From Streptomyces cavernicola (lineage in GTDB: Bacteria > Actinomycetota > Actinomycetes > Streptomycetales > Streptomycetaceae): a stretch of DNA of 64,000 nt. The stretch covers positions 1 through 64,000 of the forward strand of contig NZ_JASCIQ010000043.1 of the NCBI RefSeq assembly GCF_029968035.1, read 5' to 3'. The notes under the pieces are model-generated. The model ran no database searches, was not told the origin of the DNA, and saw nothing but the letters and a program-made list of their open reading frames with translations. This document shows positions 54,260 to 61,628 of this stretch, in pieces (position 1 is the first letter of the stretch; each line of letters begins with the position of its first letter). The position numbers were made by a program, and so were the translations under genes.

Positions 54260-54517
54260 GTGTCCATGTCCCTGCAGCTCGTCGGCGCCCTGTTGATCCT
54301 GGCGTCGTTCGTGCTCGCTCAGACGGGCCGGCTCGCCTTCGGCTCGGCCTGCTATCTGTGGCTGAACTTCATCGGCTCCTCGCTCCTCGCCATCGACGCG
54401 GTGGCCGGGGAGCAGTGGGGCTTCGCCCTGCTCGAAGGGGCGTGGGGCCTGTACTCGCTGCTCGGTCTGGTGGACTGGGCCCGCGGCCGCCCGATCAGCG
54501 GCCGCGAAGCCGCGTGA
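54260..54517 (+). CDS. CBU_0592-like small membrane protein
   Basis: The 85-aa protein has three hydrophobic helices: LQLVGALLILASFVLAQ, CYLWLNFIGSSLLAIDAVAG and WGFALLEGAWGLYSLLGLV. The pattern, with a Trp-Gly-Phe in the third helix, resembles CBU_0592-family membrane proteins of unknown function. GTG 54260 lies 10 bases after GAAGGGAA, which is part of the MITE end; ATG 54266 is an alternative start. It may be cotranslated with the histidine kinase gene 32 bp downstream. Confidence 0.75.
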   Translation: MSMSLQLVGALLILASFVLAQTGRLAFGSACYLWLNFIGSSLLAIDAVAGEQWGFALLEGAWGLYSLLGLVDWARGRPISGREAA

Positions 54518-54549
54518 CGGAGGCCGGAACGGGCCGGAAGGGGACGGGC

Positions 54550-56181
54550 ATGGCAGCGGAATCGGGCGGCGCCCACCCCGCACCGGGCGGCGACCACCCC
54601 CCACCGGGCGGCAGCCGGCCCGCACCCGGCGACGACCGGCCCGCACCGGAGCGGGAGCCGCTGCTGCTCGAAGCGGTCCTCAGCCTCGGCACGGACCTCG
54701 AACTGCGCACCGCGCTCCAGGACTTGGTGACCGCAGCGACCCGCCTCACGGACGCCCGGTACGGCGCGCTCGGCGTCGTCGACCCGGAGCGCAGCGGCGG
54801 CCCCCGGCTCACCGAGCTGTTCACGGTCGGCCTGGACGAGGCGGCGAAGGCCCGTATCGGCGACCTGCCCTGCGGCGACAAGGGTGTGCTCGGCGCGCTG
54901 CTCCGGGACCCGCGCCCGCTGCGCGTCGACGACCTGGCGGCCGACCCGCGCTCCTGCGGCACGCCGGCGGGGCATCCCCCGATGCACAGCTTCCTCGGCG
55001 TGCCCGTACTCGTACGGGACGAGGTGTTCGGCGACCTCTATCTGACGGAGAAGCGCGGCGGCGGGCCGTTCACGGCGGAGGACGAGCGCCTGGTCCGGAT
55101 CCTCGCCGCGCAGGCCGGCATCGCGATCGGCAACGCGCTGCTCTTCGAGAACGCCCGGCAGCGCGAGCGCTGGATCGAGGGCGCGGCTGCGGTCACGACG
55201 GCCCTGCTCAGCGGTGCGCGCAGCGACGATCCGCTGCTCGTGGTGGCCGAGCAGGCGCGGCTCCTCGCGGACGCCGACGCGGGGGTGATCCTGCAGCCCA
55301 CCGAGGAGGGCGGCATGGAGATCGTGACGGCCTCCACGCACGGCGACCCGGCGGACCTGGTCGGCGCCACGATCGCCCCGGGCAGCCCGGTTCTGGAGCA
55401 ACTCCTCGGCGGGGAGCCGGTGTTCGTCGACGACTCGGCGACGGACCCGCGTATGACGACCCATGTACGCAGCCGGTTCGGCCCGAGCCTGCTGCTTCCG
55501 CTGCAGAGCGGCGGCCGGCTGATCGGCACCCTGGCCCTGCCCCGCACCCGGGGCGCGCGCGGCTACACGTCGGTGGAGCGGCAACTCGCCGGCCAGTTCG
55601 CCTCGCAGGCCGCGCTCGCCCTGGTCCTCGCGGACGCCCGGCGCAGCCGCGAGCGCCTCGCGGTCTTCGAGGACCGCGACCGGATCGCCCGCGACCTCCA
55701 CGACCTCGTGGTCCAGCGGCTTTTCGCGACCGGGATGATGCTGGAGTCCACCCAGCGCAGGGCGGTCGCCCCGGAGATCGGCACGGCCATCGGCAAGGCG
55801 GTCGACGAGCTGGAGTCGACCATCCAGGAGGTCCGCACGGCGATCTTCGCCCTGCAGCAGCCGCCCGTCGACGCCCCGACGAGCCTGCGCGGCAAGGTCC
55901 TCAAGGAGGCCGCGGGCGCGGCGGCGGTGCTCGGCGTGACGCCGTCGACGCAGTTCAGGGGTGCCGTCGACAGCCGCGTCCCGGAGCCCGTGGCGACCCG
56001 ACTGCTCGCCGCGCTGCACCACGCCCTGGCCGCGGCGGCCCGCCGCCCGAACGTGTCCGAGATCCGCGTGCACGTCGACGCGGACGCCCGACTCCCCGAC
56101 GGGCGGCCGGGGTTGATCCTCACGGTGGACGACGACGGCGGCCCGGACGGCACCACGGCCACGTCCCAGTGGCCCCTCTGA
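54550..56181 (+). CDS. GAF-domain sensor histidine kinase with degenerate ATPase domain
   Basis: The 543-aa soluble protein has a Pro-rich start, two GAF domains (about residues 50-200 and 220-365) and a HisKA_3 box DRDRIARDLHDLVVQRLF with His384, as in DevS/DosS-type kinases. The ATPase part is short: the N box (usually EALSNVARH) reads HALAAAARRP, only a VDDDGGPDG remains of the G1 box, and the glycine box G2 is missing before the stop. So it may not autophosphorylate. No response regulator is adjacent. ATG 54550 follows GGAAGGGGAC; GTG 54514, overlapping the previous stop, is an alternative start. Confidence 0.8.
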   Translation: MAAESGGAHPAPGGDHPPPGGSRPAPGDDRPAPEREPLLLEAVLSLGTDLELRTALQDLVTAATRLTDARYGALGVVDPERSGGPRLTELFTVGLDEAAKARIGDLPCGDKGVLGALLRDPRPLRVDDLAADPRSCGTPAGHPPMHSFLGVPVLVRDEVFGDLYLTEKRGGGPFTAEDERLVRILAAQAGIAIGNALLFENARQRERWIEGAAAVTTALLSGARSDDPLLVVAEQARLLADADAGVILQPTEEGGMEIVTASTHGDPADLVGATIAPGSPVLEQLLGGEPVFVDDSATDPRMTTHVRSRFGPSLLLPLQSGGRLIGTLALPRTRGARGYTSVERQLAGQFASQAALALVLADARRSRERLAVFEDRDRIARDLHDLVVQRLFATGMMLESTQRRAVAPEIGTAIGKAVDELESTIQEVRTAIFALQQPPVDAPTSLRGKVLKEAAGAAAVLGVTPSTQFRGAVDSRVPEPVATRLLAALHHALAAAARRPNVSEIRVHVDADARLPDGRPGLILTVDDDGGPDGTTATSQWPL

Positions 56182-56317
56182 CCGCACGGCGACGACGCGC
56201 GGATGAACTCTCGGCCGCCGGGCCCCGGACGGGTTGACGCGCGTAGCTGACCGCCTCCACTCTTGGGTCGGCCGCCACCGGGGCGGTGCACTCGGGTTCG
56301 ACGGTCGGGAGGCCGAG

Positions 56318-57052
56318 ATGCTCAGACGCACGGCACGTACGCTCGGATTATTTGTCATGACCATGGCCTGCGCGGTGTTCGGTGTGAGCGCCACCGCCGG
56401 CACCGCCCAGGCCGACAGCTGCTACACGTGGAGCCGGACGCTGTCCGAGGGCGCCTCCGGCAGTGACGTGACGCAGCTCCAGATCCGCGTCGCCGGCTGG
56501 GTCACCTCCGGCGAACGCCTCTCGTACGACGGCCAGTACGGCGCCCGCACCGCAGCGGCCGTCAAGAAGTTCCAGTCCGCGTACGGCCTGACCGCCGACG
56601 GCGTCGCGGGCCCCGCCACCTTCGAGAAGATCTACGCCCTCCAGGACGCGGACTGCACGCCGATCCACTTCACGTACGCCGAACTCAACAAGTGCAACTC
56701 CGACTGGTCCGGCGGCGCGGTCCCGGCGGCCACGGCCAAGGCGAACGCGCTGAAGACGATGTGGAAGCTGGAGGCGATGCGGCACGCCCTCGGCGACGTC
56801 CCGCTCACGATCTCCAGCGGTTTCCGCTCGCAGTCCTGCAACAGCGCCGTCGGCGGCTCCCCGACCAGCCGCCACCTCTACGGCGACGCCGCCGACCTCA
56901 CCGGCTCGCCCACCCTCTGCCGCCTCGCGCAGCAGTCGAGGACCCACGGCTTCTCGGAGATCCTCGGGCCGGGCTACCCCGGCCACAACGACCACACGCA
57001 TGCGGCGTTCGACCCGAGCCCGTACTGGTCGGCCCCCAACTGCGGGATCTGA
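56318..57052 (+). CDS. Secreted zinc D-Ala-D-Ala carboxypeptidase (M15) with peptidoglycan-binding domain
   Basis: The 244-aa precursor has a signal peptide ending near TAQA, a PG_binding_1 domain (VTQLQIRVAGW, DGQYGARTAAAVKKFQ, GVAGPATFEKIY), then an M15-type domain with zinc ligands in SRHLYGDAADLTG (His and Asp) and HNDHTHAAFD (His). This layout is that of the Streptomyces albus G type DD-peptidase, which cleaves the terminal D-Ala of wall stem peptides. GGGAGG precedes ATG 56318. A 15-bp terminator follows. Confidence 0.9.
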   Translation: MLRRTARTLGLFVMTMACAVFGVSATAGTAQADSCYTWSRTLSEGASGSDVTQLQIRVAGWVTSGERLSYDGQYGARTAAAVKKFQSAYGLTADGVAGPATFEKIYALQDADCTPIHFTYAELNKCNSDWSGGAVPAATAKANALKTMWKLEAMRHALGDVPLTISSGFRSQSCNSAVGGSPTSRHLYGDAADLTGSPTLCRLAQQSRTHGFSEILGPGYPGHNDHTHAAFDPSPYWSAPNCGI

Positions 57053-57064
57053 CAAGGGAGTCAC

Positions 57065-57097
57065 GTGCGCGCACGGGCGGAGCGCCCGTGCGCGCAC
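57065..57097 (+). terminator. Terminator after the M15 carboxypeptidase gene
   Basis: GTGCGCGCACGGGCG and CGCCCGTGCGCGCAC form a perfect 15-bp stem with a GAG loop, 12 bp after the stop codon. Confidence 0.85.
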
Positions 57098-57189
57098 CCC
57101 CTCCACAGGTGCCTCGAAAGGCAACATCGCGCACAATCTGACATACGGGCCCGACGCGCCGCACGCGGGCCACGGTGAGGGTTGCTGAC

Positions 57190-58119
57190 GTGCTCGATGT
57201 CCCGCTCTGGCTGTGGGGGGCATTCGCCGCGACGGTGCTGGTGTCGCTGGCGGTCGACCTGCTGTCCCACCGCACCGCGCACGTCATCGGCTTCAAGGAG
57301 GCCCTCGCCTGGAGCGGCCTGTGGGTGGGGCTCGCCCTGGTCTTCGGCGCGGTGATCTACCTCGTCCTCGGCCCGACGGCGGGCACGGAGTACACCACGG
57401 CCTGGCTGCTTGAGAAGAGCCTGTCCGTCGACAACCTCTTCGTCTTCGCCGTGATCTTCGCCTACTTCAAGGTGCCCCGCGCCTACCAGCACCGCGTGCT
57501 GTTCCTCGGCGTCTTCGGCGCTCTGGTGTTCCGCGGCGTCTTCCTCTCCCTCGGCGTCGCCGTGGTCAGCCGGTTCACGGTCGTCCTGTTCGCGTTCGCG
57601 GCGGTCCTCTTCTACAGCACGTACAAACTCCTCAAGGGCGAGGAGGAGACCTTCGACCCGGGCCGGAGCCTCGCCGTACGGCTGCTCCGCAGGGTCGTTC
57701 CGGTCCGGGACGAGTACGCGGGGGCGAAGTTCTTCGTGAAGGAGGCCGGCCGGCGGGTCGCGACCCCGCTGCTCGCGGTGGTCGCGGCGATCGAGGCCGC
57801 CGACCTGATCTTCGCCGTCGACAGCGTCCCGGCCGTGCTCGCCGTGAGCGACGACGCGTTCGTCGTCTACACCAGCAACGCCTTCGCCATCCTCGGCCTG
57901 CGGGCGCTGTTCTTCCTGCTCGCCGGGCTGCTCGACCGCTTCCGCTACCTGAGCGAGGGCCTGGCGGTCATCCTGTCGTTCATCGGCGTGAAGCTCATCC
58001 TCCAGGCCGCGCACGAGATGATCAGCTCCGACGTACCGGAGATCCCGTCCCCGGTCAGCCTCGGCGTCATCGTCGTCGTCCTGACCGCCTCGGTGCTCCT
58101 CAGCCTCGCCAGGAAGTGA
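57190..58119 (+). CDS. TerC family membrane protein
   Basis: The protein of about 309 aa has nine hydrophobic helices and the TerC signatures KSLSVDNLFVFAVIFAYF and EAADLIFAVDSVPAVLAVS with conserved intramembrane acids. TerC proteins are linked to tellurite resistance and, in other bacteria, to manganese export or membrane-protein metalation. I prefer GTG 57190 because GAGG lies 9 bases upstream; GTG 57175 in the same frame is possible. No other ter genes are nearby. Confidence 0.88.
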   Translation: MLDVPLWLWGAFAATVLVSLAVDLLSHRTAHVIGFKEALAWSGLWVGLALVFGAVIYLVLGPTAGTEYTTAWLLEKSLSVDNLFVFAVIFAYFKVPRAYQHRVLFLGVFGALVFRGVFLSLGVAVVSRFTVVLFAFAAVLFYSTYKLLKGEEETFDPGRSLAVRLLRRVVPVRDEYAGAKFFVKEAGRRVATPLLAVVAAIEAADLIFAVDSVPAVLAVSDDAFVVYTSNAFAILGLRALFFLLAGLLDRFRYLSEGLAVILSFIGVKLILQAAHEMISSDVPEIPSPVSLGVIVVVLTASVLLSLARK

Positions 58120-58143
58120 CGGTTCAGCAGGACGACCGACGGG

Positions 58144-58932
58144 TCACGCGGCCGCCGCGGCCCTGCGTACGGAGAACATCGTCGGGGCGGGTTCGCTGCC
58201 GAGGAAGTCGAGGACGAGGTGGTTGACCTCGGCGGGCCGCTCCATCGGCACGGCGTGCGAGGCTCCGGGGACGACGGCCAGCTCGGAGTCCGGGATCGCA
58301 CGGTACAGGGCGATCGTGTGCTCCAGGGTGACGAGGTCGTCGTCGCCGACGAGGACGAGGGTGGCCGCCTCGATGCGGGCCAAGTCCTCGGTGGAGACGG
58401 TCGGCTGGGTGCGGAACATGTCGATCAGCTTCGCCGCGACGACCGGCCAGTGCTCGGCCCCGTCGGGCGAGACGGCCTCGTACATCTCCCGGAACATCGC
58501 CAGGTCGGGGGCGTCCGGCGTCATGTGCTCGAAGATCTGCGGCGCCGCCCCGCTCTCCGGCGCCGGCAGGAAGTTCGCCCCCATCGCCACGACCTTCCGC
58601 ACCAGGTCCGGGCGGGCGATGGCGACGAGCAGGGCGACGATGCCGCCGTCGCTCCAGCCGACGAGATGGGCCGGAGCTCCGACGACGGATTCGAGGAACG
58701 CCACCGTGTCGTCCGCCATGTCCTGGTACGAGAGCGGCCCCGGGGTGTCCGGCGTGTGACCGTGCCCGCGCCGCTCCGGGAGGAGGACGCGGTACCGCTC
58801 CGCGAACGCGGCCCGCTGGGCGCCCCACGTCTCGTTGGTGCAGAAGCCGCCGTGCAGGAGGAGCAGCGGGTCGCCGGCGCCTTCCTCCTCGTACCAGGTC
58901 CTGACGCCGCGGAGTTCCACGTAGTCGCCCAT
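58144..58932 (-). CDS. Alpha/beta fold hydrolase
   Basis: The 262-aa protein has LLLLHGGFCTNETW (oxyanion region), the nucleophile elbow LVGWSDGGIVALL with Ser, the acid in LVGDDDLVT and the His in PGASHAVPMERP. It is a cytoplasmic esterase or related enzyme; substrate unknown. It converges with TerC across 24 bp. It lies downstream of the PLP decarboxylase in the same direction with an 83-bp gap, so cotranscription is possible. Confidence 0.85.
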   Translation of the reverse strand: MGDYVELRGVRTWYEEEGAGDPLLLLHGGFCTNETWGAQRAAFAERYRVLLPERRGHGHTPDTPGPLSYQDMADDTVAFLESVVGAPAHLVGWSDGGIVALLVAIARPDLVRKVVAMGANFLPAPESGAAPQIFEHMTPDAPDLAMFREMYEAVSPDGAEHWPVVAAKLIDMFRTQPTVSTEDLARIEAATLVLVGDDDLVTLEHTIALYRAIPDSELAVVPGASHAVPMERPAEVNHLVLDFLGSEPAPTMFSVRRAAAAA

Positions 58933-59015
58933 GATCCAGGCCTTTCGGAGCACTTCCCCACCAGTCTCCGCCCGCGGCCGAACGGCCTGCAATGCGAGGC
59001 GGACAGCCGTCTGCG

Positions 59016-60392
59016 TCAGGCCTCCTGGGCGAGCGAGGCGATGATCGACCGGACCGTCTCCTCGGTGATCCCCGGGTGCAGGAACGCGAGGCGTACGACG
59101 GTCTCGCCCTCCCAGACGCTGGGCGTGACGAACGCGAGACCGGCGGCGAGCAGGCGCTTGCACCACGCGTAGTAGTCCTCGGGCTGCCAGCCGGTGCGGC
59201 GGATCAGGACGACCGTCAACTCGGGCTCGCGGAGCAGCTGGAGGCCCTCGGTCTCCTCGGCGAGCCGGGCGGTGTACCGGGCGATCTCGGCGCCCCGCGC
59301 CACCGCGTCCCGGTAGGCGTCGGTGCCGTGGACGGCGAGCGAGAACCACAGCGGCAGGCCGCGCGGGCGCCGGGTCAGGTGGTAGGCGTAGTCGCTCGGG
59401 TTCCAGTCCTCGTCCTGGCCGTCTCCGTCCGCGCCGTGGATCGCGTCGAGGTACGACGCGTCCTGCGTGTGCACGGCACGGGCGAGCCGCGGCTCCCGGT
59501 AGAGCAGGGCCCCGCAGTCGAACGGCGCGAACATCCACTTGTGCGGGTCGACGACGAGGGAGTCGGCGTGCTCGATGCCGCTGAGGCGCTCGCGCAGTTC
59601 CGGTACGAACAGGGCGGCGCCCCCGTAGGCGGCGTCGATGTGCAGCCACAGGTCGCGGTCCCCGGCCTGTTCCGCGACGCCGTCGAGGTCGTCGATGATC
59701 CCGGCGTTGGTGGTGCCCGCGGTGGCGACGACGGCCACGACGGGGGCTCCGCCGTCGGCCGCGGCCGTGTCGAGCGCGGCGGCGAGTGCCGTACCGGTGA
59801 GCCGGTGATCCGAGGTCGGGACGACCAGGGGCTCCACGCCGATGATCCGCAGGGTGTTACCGACGGAGGAATGGACCTGGTCGCTCACGGCGATCCGTAC
59901 GGGGTCGGCCGCGGCCAGGCCGAGCCGGCGCCGACCGGTGTCGCGGGCCACGACCAGGGCGGACAGGTTGCCCGCCGAACCGCCGCTGACGAAGCAGCCG
60001 CCCGCACCCTGCGGCATCCCGGCCAGGTCGGCGAAGAGGCGAAGGACCTGGTTCTCCGCGGCGACCGCGCCGGAGGCCTCCAGCCAGGACACCCCGTGCA
60101 GCGACGAGGCCGAGAGGACCATGTCGAACAGCGCGGCGGCCTTCGTCGGGGCCCCGGGAATGAAGGCGAGGAAGGCGGGGTGGTCGCAGGACACGACCGT
60201 CGGCTCAAGGGCGTCCGTGTAGGTCCGCAGTACGTCGGCGGGGCGGCGCGGGGCCGTGCCGATGGCGTCCTTGAGCGCCAGGGCGAGTTCCTCGTGCTCA
60301 CCGAGCCGGCCCAGCGGCGGGGGGTCGAGCCGGAGCCGGTCGAGAAGATGGCCCATGACCTGCTGGGTGAGGTCCTCGTCGTAAGCGTGCAC
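59016..60392 (-). CDS. PLP-dependent amino acid decarboxylase (group II)
   Basis: The 458-aa enzyme has the aromatic-amino-acid/DABA decarboxylase pattern: FLAFIPGAPTKAA, GCFVSGGSAGNLSALVVAR, the Asp in HIDAAYGGAALF and the PLP Lys in VVDPHKWMF. The C-terminal part includes WFSLAVHGTDAYRDAV. It removes carboxyl from an L-amino acid or a related acid; which one is not clear. An operator-like sequence resembling those before the symporter gene lies 29 bp upstream of the start, suggesting control by the adjacent GntR protein. Confidence 0.85.
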   Translation of the reverse strand: MHAYDEDLTQQVMGHLLDRLRLDPPPLGRLGEHEELALALKDAIGTAPRRPADVLRTYTDALEPTVVSCDHPAFLAFIPGAPTKAAALFDMVLSASSLHGVSWLEASGAVAAENQVLRLFADLAGMPQGAGGCFVSGGSAGNLSALVVARDTGRRRLGLAAADPVRIAVSDQVHSSVGNTLRIIGVEPLVVPTSDHRLTGTALAAALDTAAADGGAPVVAVVATAGTTNAGIIDDLDGVAEQAGDRDLWLHIDAAYGGAALFVPELRERLSGIEHADSLVVDPHKWMFAPFDCGALLYREPRLARAVHTQDASYLDAIHGADGDGQDEDWNPSDYAYHLTRRPRGLPLWFSLAVHGTDAYRDAVARGAEIARYTARLAEETEGLQLLREPELTVVLIRRTGWQPEDYYAWCKRLLAAGLAFVTPSVWEGETVVRLAFLHPGITEETVRSIIASLAQEA

Positions 60393-60420
60393 GGAGGGCT
60401 CCTGTCAGAACGCCGATTAA

Positions 60421-60441
60421 TTGGATCTATCGTGGATCCAT
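60421..60441 (-). promoter_or_regulatory. Operator-like site before the decarboxylase gene
   Basis: TTGGATC...GGATCCAT resembles the sites at 61522 and 61585 before the symporter gene (common form TTGG-R-TC then a C/G-rich centre then CC-A-T). It contains the palindrome TGGATCCA. It lies between the decarboxylase start and the dispersed repeat. Binding by the adjacent GntR protein is inferred. Confidence 0.45.
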
Positions 60442-60489
60442 TTCGGACCTTAGGCCTCCCCCCGAGCGCTCGTCAACAACCGGACCCCG

Positions 60490-60632
60490 ATAGCGGAGCC
60501 CCGACAGAGGCGCGGGGAACGGGCGACGGGGCCCCGACAGGGGCGCGGGGCTGTGACATATGCGGCTCCGCCGCGCGGGCGCGACCAGCCACGACGGCGC
60601 AGCAGACGAAAAACAACCGGGGCCGGGGCTCA
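60490..60632. repeat. Dispersed repeat, diverged copy
   Basis: The part GCGACCAGCCACGACGGCGC and AGCAGACGAA (from about 60588) matches the repeats at 20, 17208 and 40600, but the leading GGGGAACTG is altered. Before it are two tandem units sharing CCCGACAG-GGCGCGGGG. The region fills most of the 237-bp gap between the decarboxylase and GntR genes. Confidence 0.65.
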
Positions 60633-61472
60633 GCCCGAGGACGAGGCGAACTGATCCAACAGCACCAGGAACTGCCGATGCGCCTCCTGCAGATGCTCGC
60701 GCATGCGGCGCTCCGCCGTGTCCCCGTCCCCCGACAGGACGGCCAGAGCAATCGCCTCATGCTCCTCGCGGAACGCCCGCCCGAAGTCCCCGCCGGTCGG
60801 GTAGACCGGCGTCCAGTCGGACCCCAGCCAGAGCGCGTTGCCCGCCACGAACATCTCGGTGCGGGCCCGCGTGACCGCCTCCGTGAGCACCTCGTTGCCG
60901 CCGGCCTCGGCGACGCCGAGATGGAAGCGGGTGTCCACGCGGTGGTACTCGCCGAGGTCGGCGACCTTCGTCTCCAGCATCTCGACGAGCCCGCGCCTAC
61001 TCCCCGCCGCACCCCGCTCGGCGGCCAGGCGCGCCGCGAACGGCTCGATGGCCTGGCGGTACTCCATGTAGTCGCGCAGCGAGGCGCGGATCCCGGCGGC
61101 GATCGCCGCCCTGCCGTCGCGTCCCCCCTGGGGCGCCGGGGCGACCCGGGTGCCGCCGGAGCGCCCCAGGGTCGTGACGACGAGCCCCTCGTCGGCGAGT
61201 TCCCGTACGGCCTGGCGGACCGTGTTGCGGCCGACCCCGAACACCTCGGCGAGCTCCCGCTCGGTCGGCAGCCGGTCACCCGGACCGAAGCCGCCGAGCG
61301 CGATCCGCTGGCGCAGCGCCTCGGCCACGACCGCGTGCGACGGCGCCTGCCGGGGGCCCGCGCCGGCAGGGCCTGCCGTCTGGATCTTGCCGGGGTCGCG
61401 GGTGGCCGCCCGCTCGTTCCGCTCGTTCCGCTTGCCCGCACCGTCGCCCCGGCTCGCGCCCGTGCCGCCCAT
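60630..61472 (-). CDS. GntR family (FadR/VanR-type) transcriptional regulator
   Basis: The 280-aa protein has the GntR winged helix LPTERELAEVFGVGRNTVRQAV with wing VTTLGRSGGTRVAP (about residues 70-125), and a helical FadR-type C-terminal ligand domain (YMEYRQAIEPFAARLAAER, FHLGVAEAGGN). The first 45 residues are atypical and partly coded by a MITE end (61369-61402). It is divergent from the symporter gene and probably represses it and the decarboxylase gene. AGGGG lies before ATG 61472. Confidence 0.85.
   Translation of the reverse strand: MGGTGASRGDGAGKRNERNERAATRDPGKIQTAGPAGAGPRQAPSHAVVAEALRQRIALGGFGPGDRLPTERELAEVFGVGRNTVRQAVRELADEGLVVTTLGRSGGTRVAPAPQGGRDGRAAIAAGIRASLRDYMEYRQAIEPFAARLAAERGAAGSRRGLVEMLETKVADLGEYHRVDTRFHLGVAEAGGNEVLTEAVTRARTEMFVAGNALWLGSDWTPVYPTGGDFGRAFREEHEAIALAVLSGDGDTAERRMREHLQEAHRQFLVLLDQFASSSG
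61369..61402. mobile_element. Remnant of a MITE end inside the GntR gene
   Basis: GGGCCTGCCGTCTGGATC matches the terminal repeat of the 38313 element at 16 of 18 positions, and the next 16 bases (TTGCCGGGGTCGCGGG) match it exactly. It lies inside the coding sequence of the GntR protein, where it encodes roughly residues 24-35. The rest of the element is absent. Confidence 0.7.
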
Positions 61473-61521
61473 GCCCTGCCCCTCACCCCTGGATTCCGTT
61501 CGGGTCCGTCCGGCCAGTCTA

Positions 61522-61543
61522 TTGGGATCGCGTCGACCCCTAT
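61522..61543 (+). promoter_or_regulatory. Operator-like site overlapping the symporter -35
   Basis: TTGGGATCGCGTCGACCCCT is similar to the site at 61585 (TTGGG at the start, CGA near the centre, CCC near the end). It abuts the TTGACA -35 at 61543, so a bound repressor would block the symporter promoter. Confidence 0.5.
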
Positions 61544-61571
61544 TGACAGCCCACAGGGACCGCCCTAGCGT
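61543..61571 (+). promoter_or_regulatory. Promoter of the symporter gene
   Basis: TTGACA (61543-61548) and TAGCGT (61566-61571) are 17 bp apart, a good vegetative promoter by sequence. The expected start point is near 61578, between the two operator-like sites. Confidence 0.6.
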
Positions 61572-61584
61572 CACCCCATCGATT

Positions 61585-61606
61585 TTGGGTCCACACCGAG
61601 CCCAAT
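61585..61606 (+). promoter_or_regulatory. Operator-like site downstream of the symporter promoter
   Basis: TTGGGTCCACACCGAGCCCAAT has inverted ends TTGGG and CCCAA. It lies just after the predicted transcription start. Together with 61522 and the site before the decarboxylase it is a candidate set of binding sites for the neighbouring GntR protein. Confidence 0.55.
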
Positions 61607-61628
61607 CGAGGTCCCCAAGGAGCCACGT

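Noticed and set aside
57175..58119. TerC as part of a tellurite resistance operon
   Set aside because: No terA, terB, terD or terE-type gene lies nearby; a lone TerC is common in actinobacteria.
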